Source: Rhizophagus irregularis (Eukaryota > Glomeromycota > Glomeromycetes > Glomerales > Glomeraceae). From it: a stretch of DNA of 64,000 bases. Within the stretch, counting starts at the first letter, position 1; each line of letters begins with the position of its first letter. Location of the stretch: NCBI RefSeq assembly GCF_026210795.1, contig NC_089450.1, forward strand, positions 2,418,001-2,482,000, read 5' to 3'. Shown here in pieces: positions 41,636-53,420 of this stretch. The notes beneath the pieces were generated by a model. It did not search any database, was not told where the DNA came from, and worked only from the letters and a program-made list of their open reading frames with translations. The position numbers and the translations under genes were made by a program.

Positions 41636-43343
41636 CCATTCAAGGGATAATTATTTGCAAAATGATTCCCCGAAAGGTATTAGTAGTTTCACTGGTTCGG
41701 AGACGTTTGCTGCTTGTAACAATTTCGTTCTTAATTTCTGGAATTTGAATTAATCCAAAAAAAAAATAATCCTGTTTTAAGAAAATGACTCTTTATACTT
41801 TGTTATGCACCATACATCAAAAATTTATAATACCTCATTTGAAATGACAACACGTTTGTGAATCTTATGTCGAATATTATTCAACAATTAAAATGTACAG
41901 TATATACTGTATATATGTTGTAGGTGGAAACGGAATCTATGTGGAATCCACATATGTGGATACGGGATGTTGGCCAGAATTAAAGTATAGTGCTAGACTA
42001 GGATTTCGTAATGCTTGACAAGATCCGGTATTCAGAAACCACATACAACATATGTTTATATGAATATTCTATTAAATAATAACTTATTAGTAATGTAAAT
42101 ATTATAGTATTTTTTTGAATGAAATGATATTCTGAATCTTTGTTAAATTTTGTATTAATTCCTTAATGAGTATAAATAACGAAAACATAAATGCGCTTAT
42201 TATGTAGTGAAAATGAACGACCAAAATCAACCAAGTTGCTAAGATATAGAATATATATAATTTTTTTGTTTAGTTTGTATCACCGCTGCTGTATTTTGAA
42301 TCCTAATCAAAATCCTGAGAAATTCCATTGTTCCATTTGAGTAACAAGTAACAACAAAAATATTCTCTATTGATGTATCAAAATACTAACTTTGAAGGCA
42401 TATAGTAGAGTCTTTGAATATATTTTATATTATCCTATATATCGTCGATCATGAACTTTCTTCTTTTAAAGTATAAGCACATAAACCAGTTTAATTAACA
42501 ATTTATAAGATTAAGCTCAGATAAGAAATATGTATAGTAAAGAATAGAAAGAATAGAAAGAAAATATTTTAATAAAGTTTATTATTTTTTTTAAAAAAAA
42601 AGAAAAATACTCTCGTATATATTAGATAAGAATGATTAACTTTTTCCCGATGCATAGAAAATTCCATTTCACTAAGTTTGAGACCATCTTCTTTTTTGGA
42701 ATTTGGATTACGTACTTATCTAATAATATACTGCACAATAAATACTTGATACGATATATTTTGCATATATTTATTAGTTAGAGCAATAAGAATTTATTAC
42801 GTAATATTCAGGGGGTGAGGACGTGAGGTCTATATATGGTGTAACATGGGGTATTAACAGGATATTGCGTAATAAATGTATGCATCATCATAATATAATT
42901 GATCGTAACAAAAAAGATATCAGTTTAATAATGGTAAAAAAATAATAAAAAAAAAGTATTCGAAAAGAAATTTACATTTTCGTATGTTTATATTATTCAA
43001 ACGCCCAATAACGTAAGTGATATAAAAATAGAAAGGACCATTTCGGTATTTACCGTAATCGGAATAAATTTTTCCATTATTCCGTTTTTCTCATTTATAA
43101 TCGAATTTTACCCCATTTTTTTTTCAACTGTTTTTAACAACATTGAACTGCGCAGTTATAGAGTTTGAAAGATAGATTTACTAAAAAAGATTTTCACAGA
43201 AATTTCTTTGTGAGCCAAAAATAAAGTATCTTGTATGCACGTAATACACTAATACACCTTAGTAAGCTAGATTACTCAATCAAATGATGTACGATTAACC
43301 TACGTCAAATATTAAATGTCACTATTATTGTATAATCATAAAT
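41636..43343. other. AT-rich spacer, no gene seen
   Basis: Has a TATGTGGATTCCACATA-type palindrome around 41937-41961 and the TTGGCCAGAATTAA motif (about 41970). No coding region supported. Confidence 0.55.
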
Positions 43344-43461
43344 TTATTGTGTATAAACTTCCTTAAAGAGCGATAATGCAAAAAAGAAGAAAGAAAATCT
43401 GATTATTATTGTGTATCCCCCTTAAGGAGCGATAATGTAAAAAGAAGGAAGAAATCTGACA
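43344..43461. repeat. 62-bp tandem duplication
   Basis: TTATTGTGTATAAACTTCC... at 43344 is repeated as TTATTGTGTATCCCCCTT... at 43406; both contain GAGCGATAATG and an A/G-rich end. Local duplication of unknown meaning. Confidence 0.7.
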
Positions 43462-44054
43462 TTTTATATGTGAAATAATAAAAAAAAAAGAAAAAAGTTC
43501 GCATTCTTATATTACTTTCATTTACTGCGCCTTAGCCAAATTTTATAATTAAATTTCACCCCACGTGACCGGTGACATTTAAAGGGATGTGAAAAAAAAT
43601 AATTTTGGAGGCAAAAAAAAGTCCCTCAGATAAATATAAACATGCCGGTGATGAATATTATTGACATGTGATTTATAATGTTTATTTATAATTCTGGTCA
43701 GATTTTATAATTCTGGCCTAAATTATTATTTTCTCTGAAAACGGGGTTATGCCAAACTGCCAAACAAAGAATTGAGTTGGAGTGGCCTTTAATAATTCAA
43801 TATTGAGTGATTCATACTTTGATGTGTTGATGAAATTAAAGGTTTTCTCTATGAATGGAAATTATTCTGCACGTGTTTCGTTGTTTTGCAAGTCGGCTTC
43901 TCGAGTGATCCAGCATTTTAACATTTGGATAAAATTCAAAACTATAAGCCATTATTAGGGGATAGTTTTTATGGTTTGGGAAATCGAGAACAACAAAAAA
44001 TATGTAACTTGTATTACTTGTAAGGTTAAAATTATTTTACCAGCTAGTATATGA
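43462..44054. other. AT-rich spacer with CTGGCC motifs
   Basis: Two adjacent ATAATTCTGG(T/C)C motifs (43689-43715) follow a CATGTGATTTATAATG segment. No gene or other element is supported. Confidence 0.5.
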
Positions 44055-44690
44055 AACCAGTTCACCGAAACCAATTTCACTGAAGACATTTTTGTCGAAA
44101 TGAGGTTCCGCTTCACTGAACATTTCACTGAACGAAAATTTTGCCGAACCCTTTCCTGAATGATCCATTTCGCCGAATCCCATTTTACTGAAAATGGTCA
44201 TGATTGTGAATCTTAATTTTCTTTTTTATTTATAAGGTTTGTAATGAAGAGATTATCGCATTTTTCAGAATTCTGTGTACGTTGTGATTACTGAGTGATT
44301 ATAATTACAGGACGATTACAGGACAACATTGTCCAATTTTTGTCCGGTAATCGTCCTGTAATCTAATAATTTTTTAGGGGGTAGCACAATTTTGAAAGCT
44401 CAATAATTAATTTATTCGATCATCAGTTTTTTAAAAAAAGAAAATAGGATAAAAATAAAGTTATTTGTTACTTGAATGTTAAAGTGATAATACTCCGAAA
44501 GAAAGATATTTTAAAATTTAAAAAAATATTTATTCCTTAAAAATTTTTATCGAGCGCATTTGAAAATTTTTTATAAAATGTTGATCGCTACCATTTCGGC
44601 AGTGAAACGTTCGATTTTTGACGTCACTTTAGTGAAATAACTTTGGCGAAATGAGTTTCAGTAAAATGACTTCAGCGATATCGAATTTTA
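44055..44690. mobile_element. TTCACTGAA/TTTCGCC-repeat element, relative of 36220-36978
   Basis: Left part: CAGTTCACCGAAACCAATTT and repeated TTCACTGAA / TTTGCCGAA motifs. Right part: complement reads CGCTGAAGTCATTTTACTGA and CATTTCGCCAAAG. The centre contains TACTTGAATGTTAAAGTGAT, homologous in inverse orientation to the centre of 36220-36978. Boundaries are approximate and no target duplication was secured. A 59-bp hairpin (44304-44362) lies inside. Confidence 0.65.
44304..44362. repeat. 59-bp hairpin, ATTACAGGACGATTAC arms
   Basis: ATTACAGGACGATTACAGG (left) pairs with the right arm ending GGTAATCGTCCTGTAAT; GGACA/TGTCC extend the stem. It sits inside the 44055-44690 element and may be a nested micro-MITE. 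Confidence 0.75.
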
Positions 44691-45242
44691 CATGATAGTA
44701 AATTTGAAATGAAATTATGTTTTGAAAAGTAAAGAACTTGCTTGATGTATTATTAATTTCTTTTAATATAGCAGTGTATGAAAAATAATCGGACTGATTT
44801 TTTGTTATTCATTTGTAGTCTCAGCTCGTATCCAAAACTCAAAACCTGATAAACTAGTTTTCAGCCATAGTTTCATCAGCAGCTATCAAAATTTCGATTT
44901 TTATAAATGTTCCGTCTGGCAAACTCTTAAACTAAAAAAAAACGTCAATATATAATAGTAATTAAGCATTTATTATGATATATGATAAATAAAACATTTA
45001 CGAAAATCGTAAAAATACTAATAAACGAGCCACAATTTGAAATTTCAATTAATCAATAAAGAAAGTACATGTCTTACGCATTTTATAACATTTTATTTTA
45101 ATTTTTGAGTGAATAAATTTGCGAATACTATGTACTAAATGATGTAACCGATGTAAAAAAATTTCTATTTACAAATGTTGGTAATTATGAGAATTTTATA
45201 CAATTTAAAGTTATAATAAAAGAAATTTAATATTAAAAAGTT

Positions 45243-45539
45243 TTAATAAAAAGAAGCTCCATTGGAAAATTGATCTATCAATGAAGTATTTATTTGTTGA
45301 GGATGAAAAGAAGTTTCATTGAAAGAATGGTCTATTAATGAAGTATTTATTTGTTGAGAGTGAAAAGAAGTTCCATTGAAAAATCCATTAACCAACGGAT
45401 TTTCTTTATTTTCTTGTCGAGGAAGGGTCGCGATACGATTTAGTGTATCTTCGTTATTATTATTATTGGATTTGTTTAGTTTGCGTCGAAGTCTACGTCT
45501 ATCGATACTTCGTTGTCGATTTCTTTGTGAAATTTGCAT
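45243..45539 (-). CDS. Small basic family B protein, member 1
   Basis: 98 residues from ATG 45539. The N-terminus is very basic (RNRQRSIDRRRLRRKLNK), then an Asn run, then the family motif: LNRIATLPRQENKENPLVNG followed by FFNGTSF. The tail repeats a 20-residue unit (NGTSFHSQQINTSLIDHSF, NETSFHPQQINTSLIDQFS) made by a 60-bp tandem duplication and ends NGASFY. The basic N-terminus could serve nuclear localisation or nucleic-acid binding (inference). A TATTATATAAAC box lies on the minus strand about 100 bp upstream. Shares the motif with 55275-55502 and 60608-60931. No known family recognised. Confidence 0.72.
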   Translation of the reverse strand: MQISQRNRQRSIDRRRLRRKLNKSNNNNNEDTLNRIATLPRQENKENPLVNGFFNGTSFHSQQINTSLIDHSFNETSFHPQQINTSLIDQFSNGASFY

Positions 45540-47459
45540 TTTGATTACAAGTATTTAGTTTCTCAATTAATTGATTAAAAAAAAATATTAAACAATCTTA
45601 TTTTGTTCTGTAAATACTAAATCTAATCGCGTATGTTTATATAATAGTGGAAACATAGTGGAAAGTACGACAGAATAATTAAATATTCTAGAATCTTGTA
45701 ATTATTAGAATTCGAGCTTTCATTCAACGCTAAAAATAGTGATTTGATTTGCAAAGTGTAAAACAAACATTGATATTCTACTAATCGAAAACATTTCTAG
45801 AAAAATAACAAAAATAATTGATTTGAAACATCAAATATAAATAAATTTATAATATATAGTATGTTGATATTCAGTTTAATTGATTATAAAGTTTAATAAT
45901 TTATGTTTTCGAATAAAGAATTCAGGGAAAATTTCTTTTTACACAAATAAACATAAACCTAATCAAATTTTAACAATAAGCCACGTGCAGTTTCAAAATT
46001 ATAGATTTGTGGATTTGTTTGCTATTATGGTTCATTGTACTTTATTTTGATTATCTTACATTTTAAATGGATAAATAAATTTCATTCAATTCTCGGAGTT
46101 GTCAATCCGTTATAATGTGAATGATAATAAACAAGATAAACAAGGGGATACCAAAAATATACTCTTATGTAATATGTAATCAGTATCAACCTACGTTGCA
46201 CAAAATTATTTTAGTGGAAATTCCTTTGTAACGGGACAAAAACTCCGACAGAATTAATAATCACATGATACGTGAAACGGTGAAGCAGTATTAACCTTAA
46301 TAGTCAAACGTTAAAAAGTCGGGATATCACGTGAAATTTAGGTGATCATTTAAATAATTGTTCGATATGTGATATTAATTAAAATTTGAGAAGTCTTAAG
46401 TCTTTAACAAATATTGTTTCTCAGATGATACTGACAGCTTCAATTTGAAACAAGATATTTTACCTGCATAAGTGTTAAATGTTAAATAACAACCATCCAA
46501 AACGTGTCGATCTCGTGCGCCCACGTTTTCGCACGAGGCATTTGTCACATGCCACCAGCAAAAATTGGCGTTTGAATACGATCATCCAATGATCATATGA
46601 ATTTTTGCTTATGGAATACAAGAATACAAATTTAGATGTTTAACAAATCACAAAAGGTTCATACAGCACAATCAGCTAAGTTTTGTTAACCATCACTACT
46701 ATTAATGAATCTAATTTTTACAATAAATATTCGACATATTGGCACAGCGCTGTTGCATTATACGAAAGAGTAATTTTTATGTTTTTTATTATGAATTTAT
46801 AATTTTTTTATTGCAGCAACAAAGGCCCACATTTATTGTATTTATATGTTCCTTTTAAACTTTCTTGTTGCATTTCCCATTTATTTAGAAAAACGCAGAA
46901 CATTTTGAATATATTGTTACAGTACAGTACATAAAAAAATCGTTTCTATTTTTCAAAAAAGAATGTAATCAATTAATGAGAAATTTAATTCATGATAAAT
47001 AAAACGAAATAAGATAATAAAATTTTGAAAAATTTGGAAAATTTCTAAAAATCGTAACTTAAATTTTAAGGGGGTATTTAAATATATATGTTTATTTAAA
47101 TTTAATTTTTTTTTAAAAAAATAGAGGGAGTGGAGTTCGTTAAACAAACAATTAATTAATTTGGAACGACCTAAATGTATAGGGAATAAATATTAAGTAA
47201 AATTATCGTATAACAAACAGATAAGGTGATGCTAATATATGGTAAATAATTACATATTTACATATTGTATGAAGAATTTTACGTCAAAATAGACGATCTT
47301 GAGGGAGAAATAAATCATAAAAAAAAAAAAAAATAACGAATAAAATTTAGATAGCAACTGAAATGGTGTCACAGTAAATTTTTCCGCAGTACATAAAATA
47401 ATTCAAGTTTCAGTGAATGAATATTATTGAGTTTACTGAATTGAATATTTTGATTTTTT
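45540..47459. other. AT-rich spacer, no gene seen
   Basis: The 5' part holds the likely promoter of the minus-strand gene at 45243-45539. A GTGCGCCCACGTTTTCGCAC hairpin-like block sits near 46516-46535. No other support. Confidence 0.55.
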
Positions 47460-47645
47460 CTTTGTTAGAAAGAAAATCCATTGAAGAATTGATATATCAG
47501 TGGGTTATCTGTAACTTGCCGAGGAAGGTTGGAGATACGATTCAACACGTCGTCATTATTAAAGGATGCATTGCGTCTTCGATATATTTTATTTATAATT
47601 CGTTTTCTTCTCAATTGATTTCGTTTTCTTTGAAAAGACATTATT
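47460..47645 (-). pseudogene. Relic of a family B gene
   Basis: The plus strand here follows the same order as 45370-45535: GAAAATCCATTGAAGAATTG versus GAAAATCCATTAACCAACGG, then TGCCGAGGAAGGTTGGAGAT versus TGTCGAGGAAGGGTCGCGAT, then GTCTTCGATAT and TCGTTTTCTTCTC versus GTCTACGTCTATCGATACTT. The minus-strand frame is broken by indels. It lies about 2 kb from the intact gene, so a local duplication followed by decay is likely. Confidence 0.65.
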
Positions 47646-49372
47646 ATATATTATTGATTCTTTATTCGTAAAATAATTGGTTCAAATTATGGAGTTTCGG
47701 ATAAAAATCATCGAAATATAAATGTATTTAAGGAAATAGACGAATTATTATTTTAAAAATCGACATATATATATATTGTTAAATAACGTTTCCAAAATCA
47801 GTTAATAACACGGGACATTTACGATTCCTACCGATACAAAAACTTTTATATATAAATCAGGAATAATTCAGTAAAACATCTAAACGCCAAATACCTCAAA
47901 AAAAAGTGAGTCATTTCAAGTTTTGCCACTTTTTTGTCATTCCTTTCTGATTTTAATTATTCCTCAATAATAACATTCTTTTTTTCTTTTTCTTTCCTTT
48001 TTTTTTTGATAGTGAAACGTAACATTTTTATTAACGCTTGATTACGAGAACAATCAGTTGTGCGTAATCCGTCAAAATCTGTAATAATGACTATAAATTA
48101 AAAATGTTTTGTATCATTTTACTTTTTTCATATATTAAAAAATTTTTAAGATTAAACAAAAAAATCAATATTTTTAATAGATTAATTTGAATTAAACGAA
48201 TTAAACGTGATAGAAGTTCGTGCATACTTATATACCTTATTACTGAAATCAATAAAAAACATTATCGAAAATTTCGAAAATTTAATGTATTTTTGTATTT
48301 ATGTGTTAAGAAAAAACTTTATCTGCGCATTTTTTTTTTTTTGTACAAAAATTGCTTATATAATGTAGTACTGCATTTGTTTAAGATATTGGCGTTTGTA
48401 TTTTAGTTCCAGAAAAGAAAATTCAATTTCAATAATAAACCATTTTAAGTTACATTTTGATTAGCATACACGTACTATAGTGATAAGGTATTGTGAGTGG
48501 TTGATGACGACGGCGGGGATGACCGTGCATACATATGCATCAAACTATTTGTGTGTTACATGTTTATACCTTTCAAATTTATTTGCTTCTACGATTAGAC
48601 CCCACAATGACATGGTTTGTTATGGTTTGATTCATATACTATTTAGAAATTCCAAAGAATAATTCCGTTCACTTTCGGAAAGATGGCCTTTGAAAATGAT
48701 TTGATAATGTAAAAAATTCGCTTCAAAGAATTCATGGAATAATAGCATTTATGAATAAGGGAGTACATGTACAATATAATATATTAAGTATTAAACCAAA
48801 CTAATTATTTTAAGAATAGCTTGAAGACAAAGAAAACGAATATAATACGGCTTTGTCCGGCTATATATATTAAACATTTTATTTTCTTTTAATCTTAATT
48901 CAGTTGGAAGTAAACTATAATATTTTAGACACATTAAATATTTTTATTACAAACCTAATCGATTAAAAGCATCAAAGAATATCATTATTATTTGGCTTGA
49001 AAGAAAGAATGCAATAACTATTTTCAACAGCGCATATTTTTTACTAAAATTTGTTCATTTTTCTATTTTTATTAGTATTATTTGGTACATAAAAAAATCA
49101 GAAATCATATAAATGTAATGTTTAATTACAGTATATCATATATAAAACTTTTAAGTATGTAAGTGAAATTTTTTTAAAATAAATATTACATAATCTTTAT
49201 CGTAAGATCGTGTAGGTCGTTACAAAATTTACATAAATTTTTTCTCATGGTAAAAGTTATTTAGTTACAGTATATTAATTTCAAGGTGCTCTATACGAGC
49301 CTGGTGTAACTCAACTGGGTCCGTCTCGACTCGATTATAGGTTAATTCGGGTCAAAACTCGAATTTAATATA
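47646..49372. other. AT-rich spacer, no gene seen
   Basis: No secure gene. At about 49286-49370 a GC-richer patch with CTCGACTCGATT and ATTCGGGTCAAAACTCGA resembles decayed hAT subterminal repeats (compare 14390-14460 and 14679-14874). Confidence 0.5.
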
Positions 49373-49569
49373 CAGTCAGACCTCCATAATTGCACACCCC
49401 TTGGGACCATATGCATAATTTTCAAAATAGTGCATTTAAAGAGAGTGTGCATTTATAGAGGTAAAATAATTAGAGATCATATAAGCTTGGGACCGAACCA
49501 GAGGGTGCATTTAGAGAGGGTATACATAGTGGTGCAATTATGGAGAGTGCAATTATAGAGGTCTGACTG
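49373..49569. mobile_element. pogo-like MITE, CAGTCAGACCTCCATAATTG
   Basis: Left end CAGTCAGACCTCCATAATTG and right end whose complement is CAGTCAGACCTCTATAATTG, with TA outside both (49371-49372, 49570-49571). Internal GTGCATTTA-GAGAG motifs repeat three times. 197 bp and non-coding; same type as 27925-28110. Confidence 0.85.
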
Positions 49570-49571
49570 TA

Positions 49572-52569
49572 TAATGTATAATATTTTTTTTATTTTTTGT
49601 CTAATTTTTATGATCGTCAAATTGCGTATACTGTATGCGTTTGTTTAATAACTTTATACTGTAATAGAGATTGAATTATTAGTTTTTTTTTATACTAACG
49701 AAATTGATTTAGTAATGAAAAAAATTTTTCCTCTTTATTAAATGAATTTATTAGAATAATATTAATTATATAAATAGATAATGTCAATAACCTGGTGGAT
49801 ATTGCTAAGTAACTTGCAGCATGATCATCGTTTGATTTGTCATTTTTTTATCACTTTTAAACACACAATAGCCATAAGAAAATTGAACCCGAGCTTATGA
49901 AAATTATTCATCATAATGTTATGGAAAGTTAATCTTGTTTGGCTCATCATTTCGTCAATAAGTAAAATAAGTAAGAACCATGATTATTTGTAACAAATAT
50001 ATTTTTTTTGAAAAAAAAATCCCGCCCAGACATAATTTTATTTACTTTTACTACCTAATTCCGGTTTTAAAAAGATTATGGCCTTTCCTAGCTAATTTCG
50101 ATAAATTTCTTATAAGGCGCAGATCAGATTTTATTCTGCGGTTTATGTAACACTATTTTTTGCGTAAATAATAAATATATTAGGCCAGAATTATGAATTT
50201 TGGCCAAAATTTATAAATAAAAATTACAAAATCACATGATACGGCATATGACTAATTATAACTCTGGCCGACAATATTATAATTCTGGCCATGTTTTTGT
50301 CTCAGACTCAGTTATTCGTTATGTTTAAGAAGCGGGCCTTAATCATTAAACAAATTTCAAATTTAAAGTATAAAGTAGAGAAATAAAAATATAAAAAATT
50401 TATTCTCTACTGATAATCCCTTATAGTACAAGATACTCCAGTTATAACACAAAATGCCTGGTCCAAAATTATATTGTACTTCAAAGTACATCATAATACA
50501 AAAGAATTTAATATATGACTTTTTTTATCAACAAACGGTGGATACTTTATATAGTGGTCATTCTCAAAGGGGGATATTTTGTGCGGTGTGGTACAGTAAC
50601 TATTTGAAACTATCAATAAATGTGTACAGTTTCTATTTTATGTACATATACAAATTTTTAAGTTTTTTCCTATTTTATCCATCCAACAATCAAATAGGTA
50701 TTCTTTAGTAAAGGATAATAATTATTGTGTATTATTAATGTCGTAAATTGGTTTGGATGGTTATTTTTGCAATTTCTTTCCCCTTTCTATTTGAACCAAA
50801 TATTTTTTCATATATTTGTAATTTCTATTATCACATTTTCGCTCTAATTGCCATAAATGATCATCGTAATCATAGTAATGAAATTTGAAATTCGAGTCAT
50901 CCCGGATAACACGGGTATGACTCGAACCCAGGTCATGCGGGTCACGAACCATATAAATTTAAAATTTAGGTTATGGGAAATTGGGCCTTAATTTTAGTAT
51001 TTACCAACCATTGTCCAACTATGTAGATCTCAATTAACCTGAGTCGAATTCCCGAGTTTACTTTGATCGGCACCATTTAGTACACGATTACGCAACCTTT
51101 ACCTGGCAGAGAATTTTATATGTATTTATTTATCAATTCCTAGAAGAATTTGTAGTAAGAATTAACTATTGATTATATTATAATAGATGGCTTTGAAATT
51201 TTTTCTTTTTTCAGAAAGATTTGTAATCTTTCAAATGAGAAAATTTTATATTTTTTTATAATATCACTATTCTTTTCAGGTGTAATAGTTCTGAAGTTTT
51301 ATTAAATTTTTACTCATTTTTTAAAATGGTCAAAATAAATAAAAAAAATAAGTAGAAATAAACAATAAAATATACTATATTTATACTCACTGATGATAAT
51401 GATATACGGGACATCGGCCGATCATTTGTGTAAAATTCAAAGAATGATATAATACCAAATATAAAAGTTTGTCCATCGAATAATATACAACTATACTAGT
51501 ATGACATCACATTATCCCGACAATTAAATTAAGCAAATAGTATTTATTTAAATCAGCCTAAACTATCATCCGAACAACAGAAATTAGATAAAACACAATG
51601 TATGAGAAATTGGTATGGATAAAAAAGACAAGATATAATCATTTATTGGCTACTCGGAATTCAAAGATATGTTTCCTTAAAAAGTAACAGTATGACGCAA
51701 AGAAAAAATTTTAAAAGAATACATTAAAGTATTAATTACTACGTTAAGTATTTCACATTGATTCCTTCCCAAAAAAAGATGGCTTGTTACACGATTTCTT
51801 TGTTGCACAATAACGTAAGTGGCAAGCTTTCATTCAAATGTAACGATTTTAGGAAATTTTTAATTTATCAAAGTATTTTTCTTCTTAGAAAAAATTATTT
51901 TAAATGTAATGCCTAGAAAATAATTAAATAATTAACTATGATTGCTATTTACATTATTTATTATTTCCATTATTTTGATGATAAATATGATATCTTACGG
52001 TTGAAATTTTTTTTATTTTCAATTAAAGCAGTATTTAAGAAGACTGAAATTGTAAACTTTGCCAAAATTTTATAATAATAAAATTATATCTCTAGAAAAG
52101 CAATTCATATCATTTTAATTGTTTAAAGATAAGATAAAATTGAAAAAAAGATGATAAAGGTTCTTTGTACATTTCAATTTCGAAATTAATATTTGAATTA
52201 TTAAAATATTAATGTAATTAGGAAATATTTTTTATATTGGGTAAATATTATTTATTATTTATGGCTTATTTTGTCATTTCCTAATTTGAATAATGGATTA
52301 ACGAATTTATCTCATCATTTAAATAATGCATTTTAGGTTTAAATTTTGCAAACTCTTTGCCAAAAATCCATTCTACTGTTGGTTTCGCTCTGGACGATTA
52401 GAATCATAACACAATTAACATGATGTAAATACCGTCGCAGCAGTTACAATTTCATAGAGATAATCATCATCCTTCTTGGATGCATCATCTATTTTTCGTT
52501 TCCTCTTTTAGTTTGGTAGGCACCTTCGCATTGTGGATTTTGATAAATGTGTATTGATTTCATAATCAG
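49572..52569. other. AT-rich spacer, no secure gene
   Basis: Contains four CTGGCC/AGGCC-AGAATTAT motifs clustered at 50182-50292 with a CACATGAT segment. At 50880-51070 a GC-richer patch (GGGTATGACTCGAACCC, CATGCGGGTCACG) may be a decayed element. An upstream exon of the 52570-53163 gene may lie near 52516-52550. Nothing else supported. Confidence 0.5.
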
Positions 52570-53163
52570 GGAGCATTAATATTAATGTCGTCCAAAATCA
52601 ACGTCTAACTAACCAAACGTATAGTCCAATTGTTAATTGTGAACGGATACATCAAAGATTTTTACCACACAAACCTTATTTGAGGTAAGTAATTTTCCAC
52701 TCAAAATTATCTTAATCGAAAAAAGGTTTCCAAAATTTGTCCAATTTCTAATTATATTTCATTATTTGTATAAAAGTCATCAGCCTCATCCATTCTTGGA
52801 ATGTAGAAAACTTCCAGAAAATTTCATGAAATTATTTTCTCATTATATGAAAGAAATGATTCAATAATAGGTAAAACCAAGAAATGAAAACATTCAACTC
52901 ATGGTCAAATACAATTATTCTTAAATCGGTTTTACAATTTGAGGATCTATTTTGATAAGTCGGCCTCATTAATAATATAAACATCGAAAGAACTTGTCCC
53001 GGTTTAAAGCCTCAAAAAGTGGATCTTTACCGTCTGGCGGAAATGAGAAGTTACTATCGCAAAATAATGGCGTGAGTATTATTCCAACTTTTATAATTAT
53101 TGAATATTGTTGACTACTGACTATATTGTAAATTATAGCATGAATTTGCGGTGTGTCAGTTAA
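52570..53163 (+). CDS. Probable intron-containing gene, unknown product (partial)
   Basis: Exon-like blocks: 52570-52684 (after CAG; ends at donor GTAAGT), about 52777-52870, 52960-53071 (ends at donor GTGAGT) and 53139-53163 (after TTATAG, ending TAATAA). The introns of 92 and 67 nt have GT-AG borders, and the last has a GACTACTGAC branch-like site. Peptides are not spacer-like: YSPIVNCERIHQRFLPHKPY, then HQPHPFLECRKLPENFMKLF, then CPGLKPQKVDLYRLAEMRSY. The second and third blocks join in phase only if the second is read in its other open frame, so an indel or a misplaced border is possible. The 5' end is unknown. A hAT element begins 4 bp after the stop. Confidence 0.45.
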
Positions 53164-53166
53164 TAA

Positions 53167-53420
53167 TAGGGATAGGAATCAACTCGCTCGATCCGTTCCG
53201 GTTCTGACTTCTGAACAGATACTATTGAGCGAACCGACTTAAGCCAGTTTGAATTGGATGAATCGGTTCCAGTTTTATAATAATTCGATTTGGTAATTTC
53301 AGTCCAAAACTGAATCAGTTCATATCAAAAATTTATCAGAACCTGTCGGAACTGAAAGTACCAAACCGAACAGGAACGAACCGACTCGAACCGCTCAACC
53401 GCGAACCTTTCCCATCCCTA
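53167..53420. mobile_element. hAT-like MITE, TAGGGATAGGAA ends
   Basis: Ends TAGGGATAGGAA (53167) and TTTCCCATCCCTA (ends 53420). The interior carries repeated GAACCG / CGGTTC and GAACCGACTC motifs near both ends, as in other hAT elements here. Flanking octamers GTTAATAA and ATTAGTGA agree at 5 of 8 positions, consistent with a decayed 8-bp duplication. Confidence 0.72.

Noticed and set aside
41497-41748. 83-codon plus-strand frame
   Set aside because: Most of it lies in a CCCTATAAAA-family MITE; translation has no gene-like conservation visible.
50880-50950. tRNA-like GACTCGAACCC segment
   Set aside because: No acceptor stem or anticodon arm can be built around it; it lies in a GC-richer patch resembling an old transposon end.
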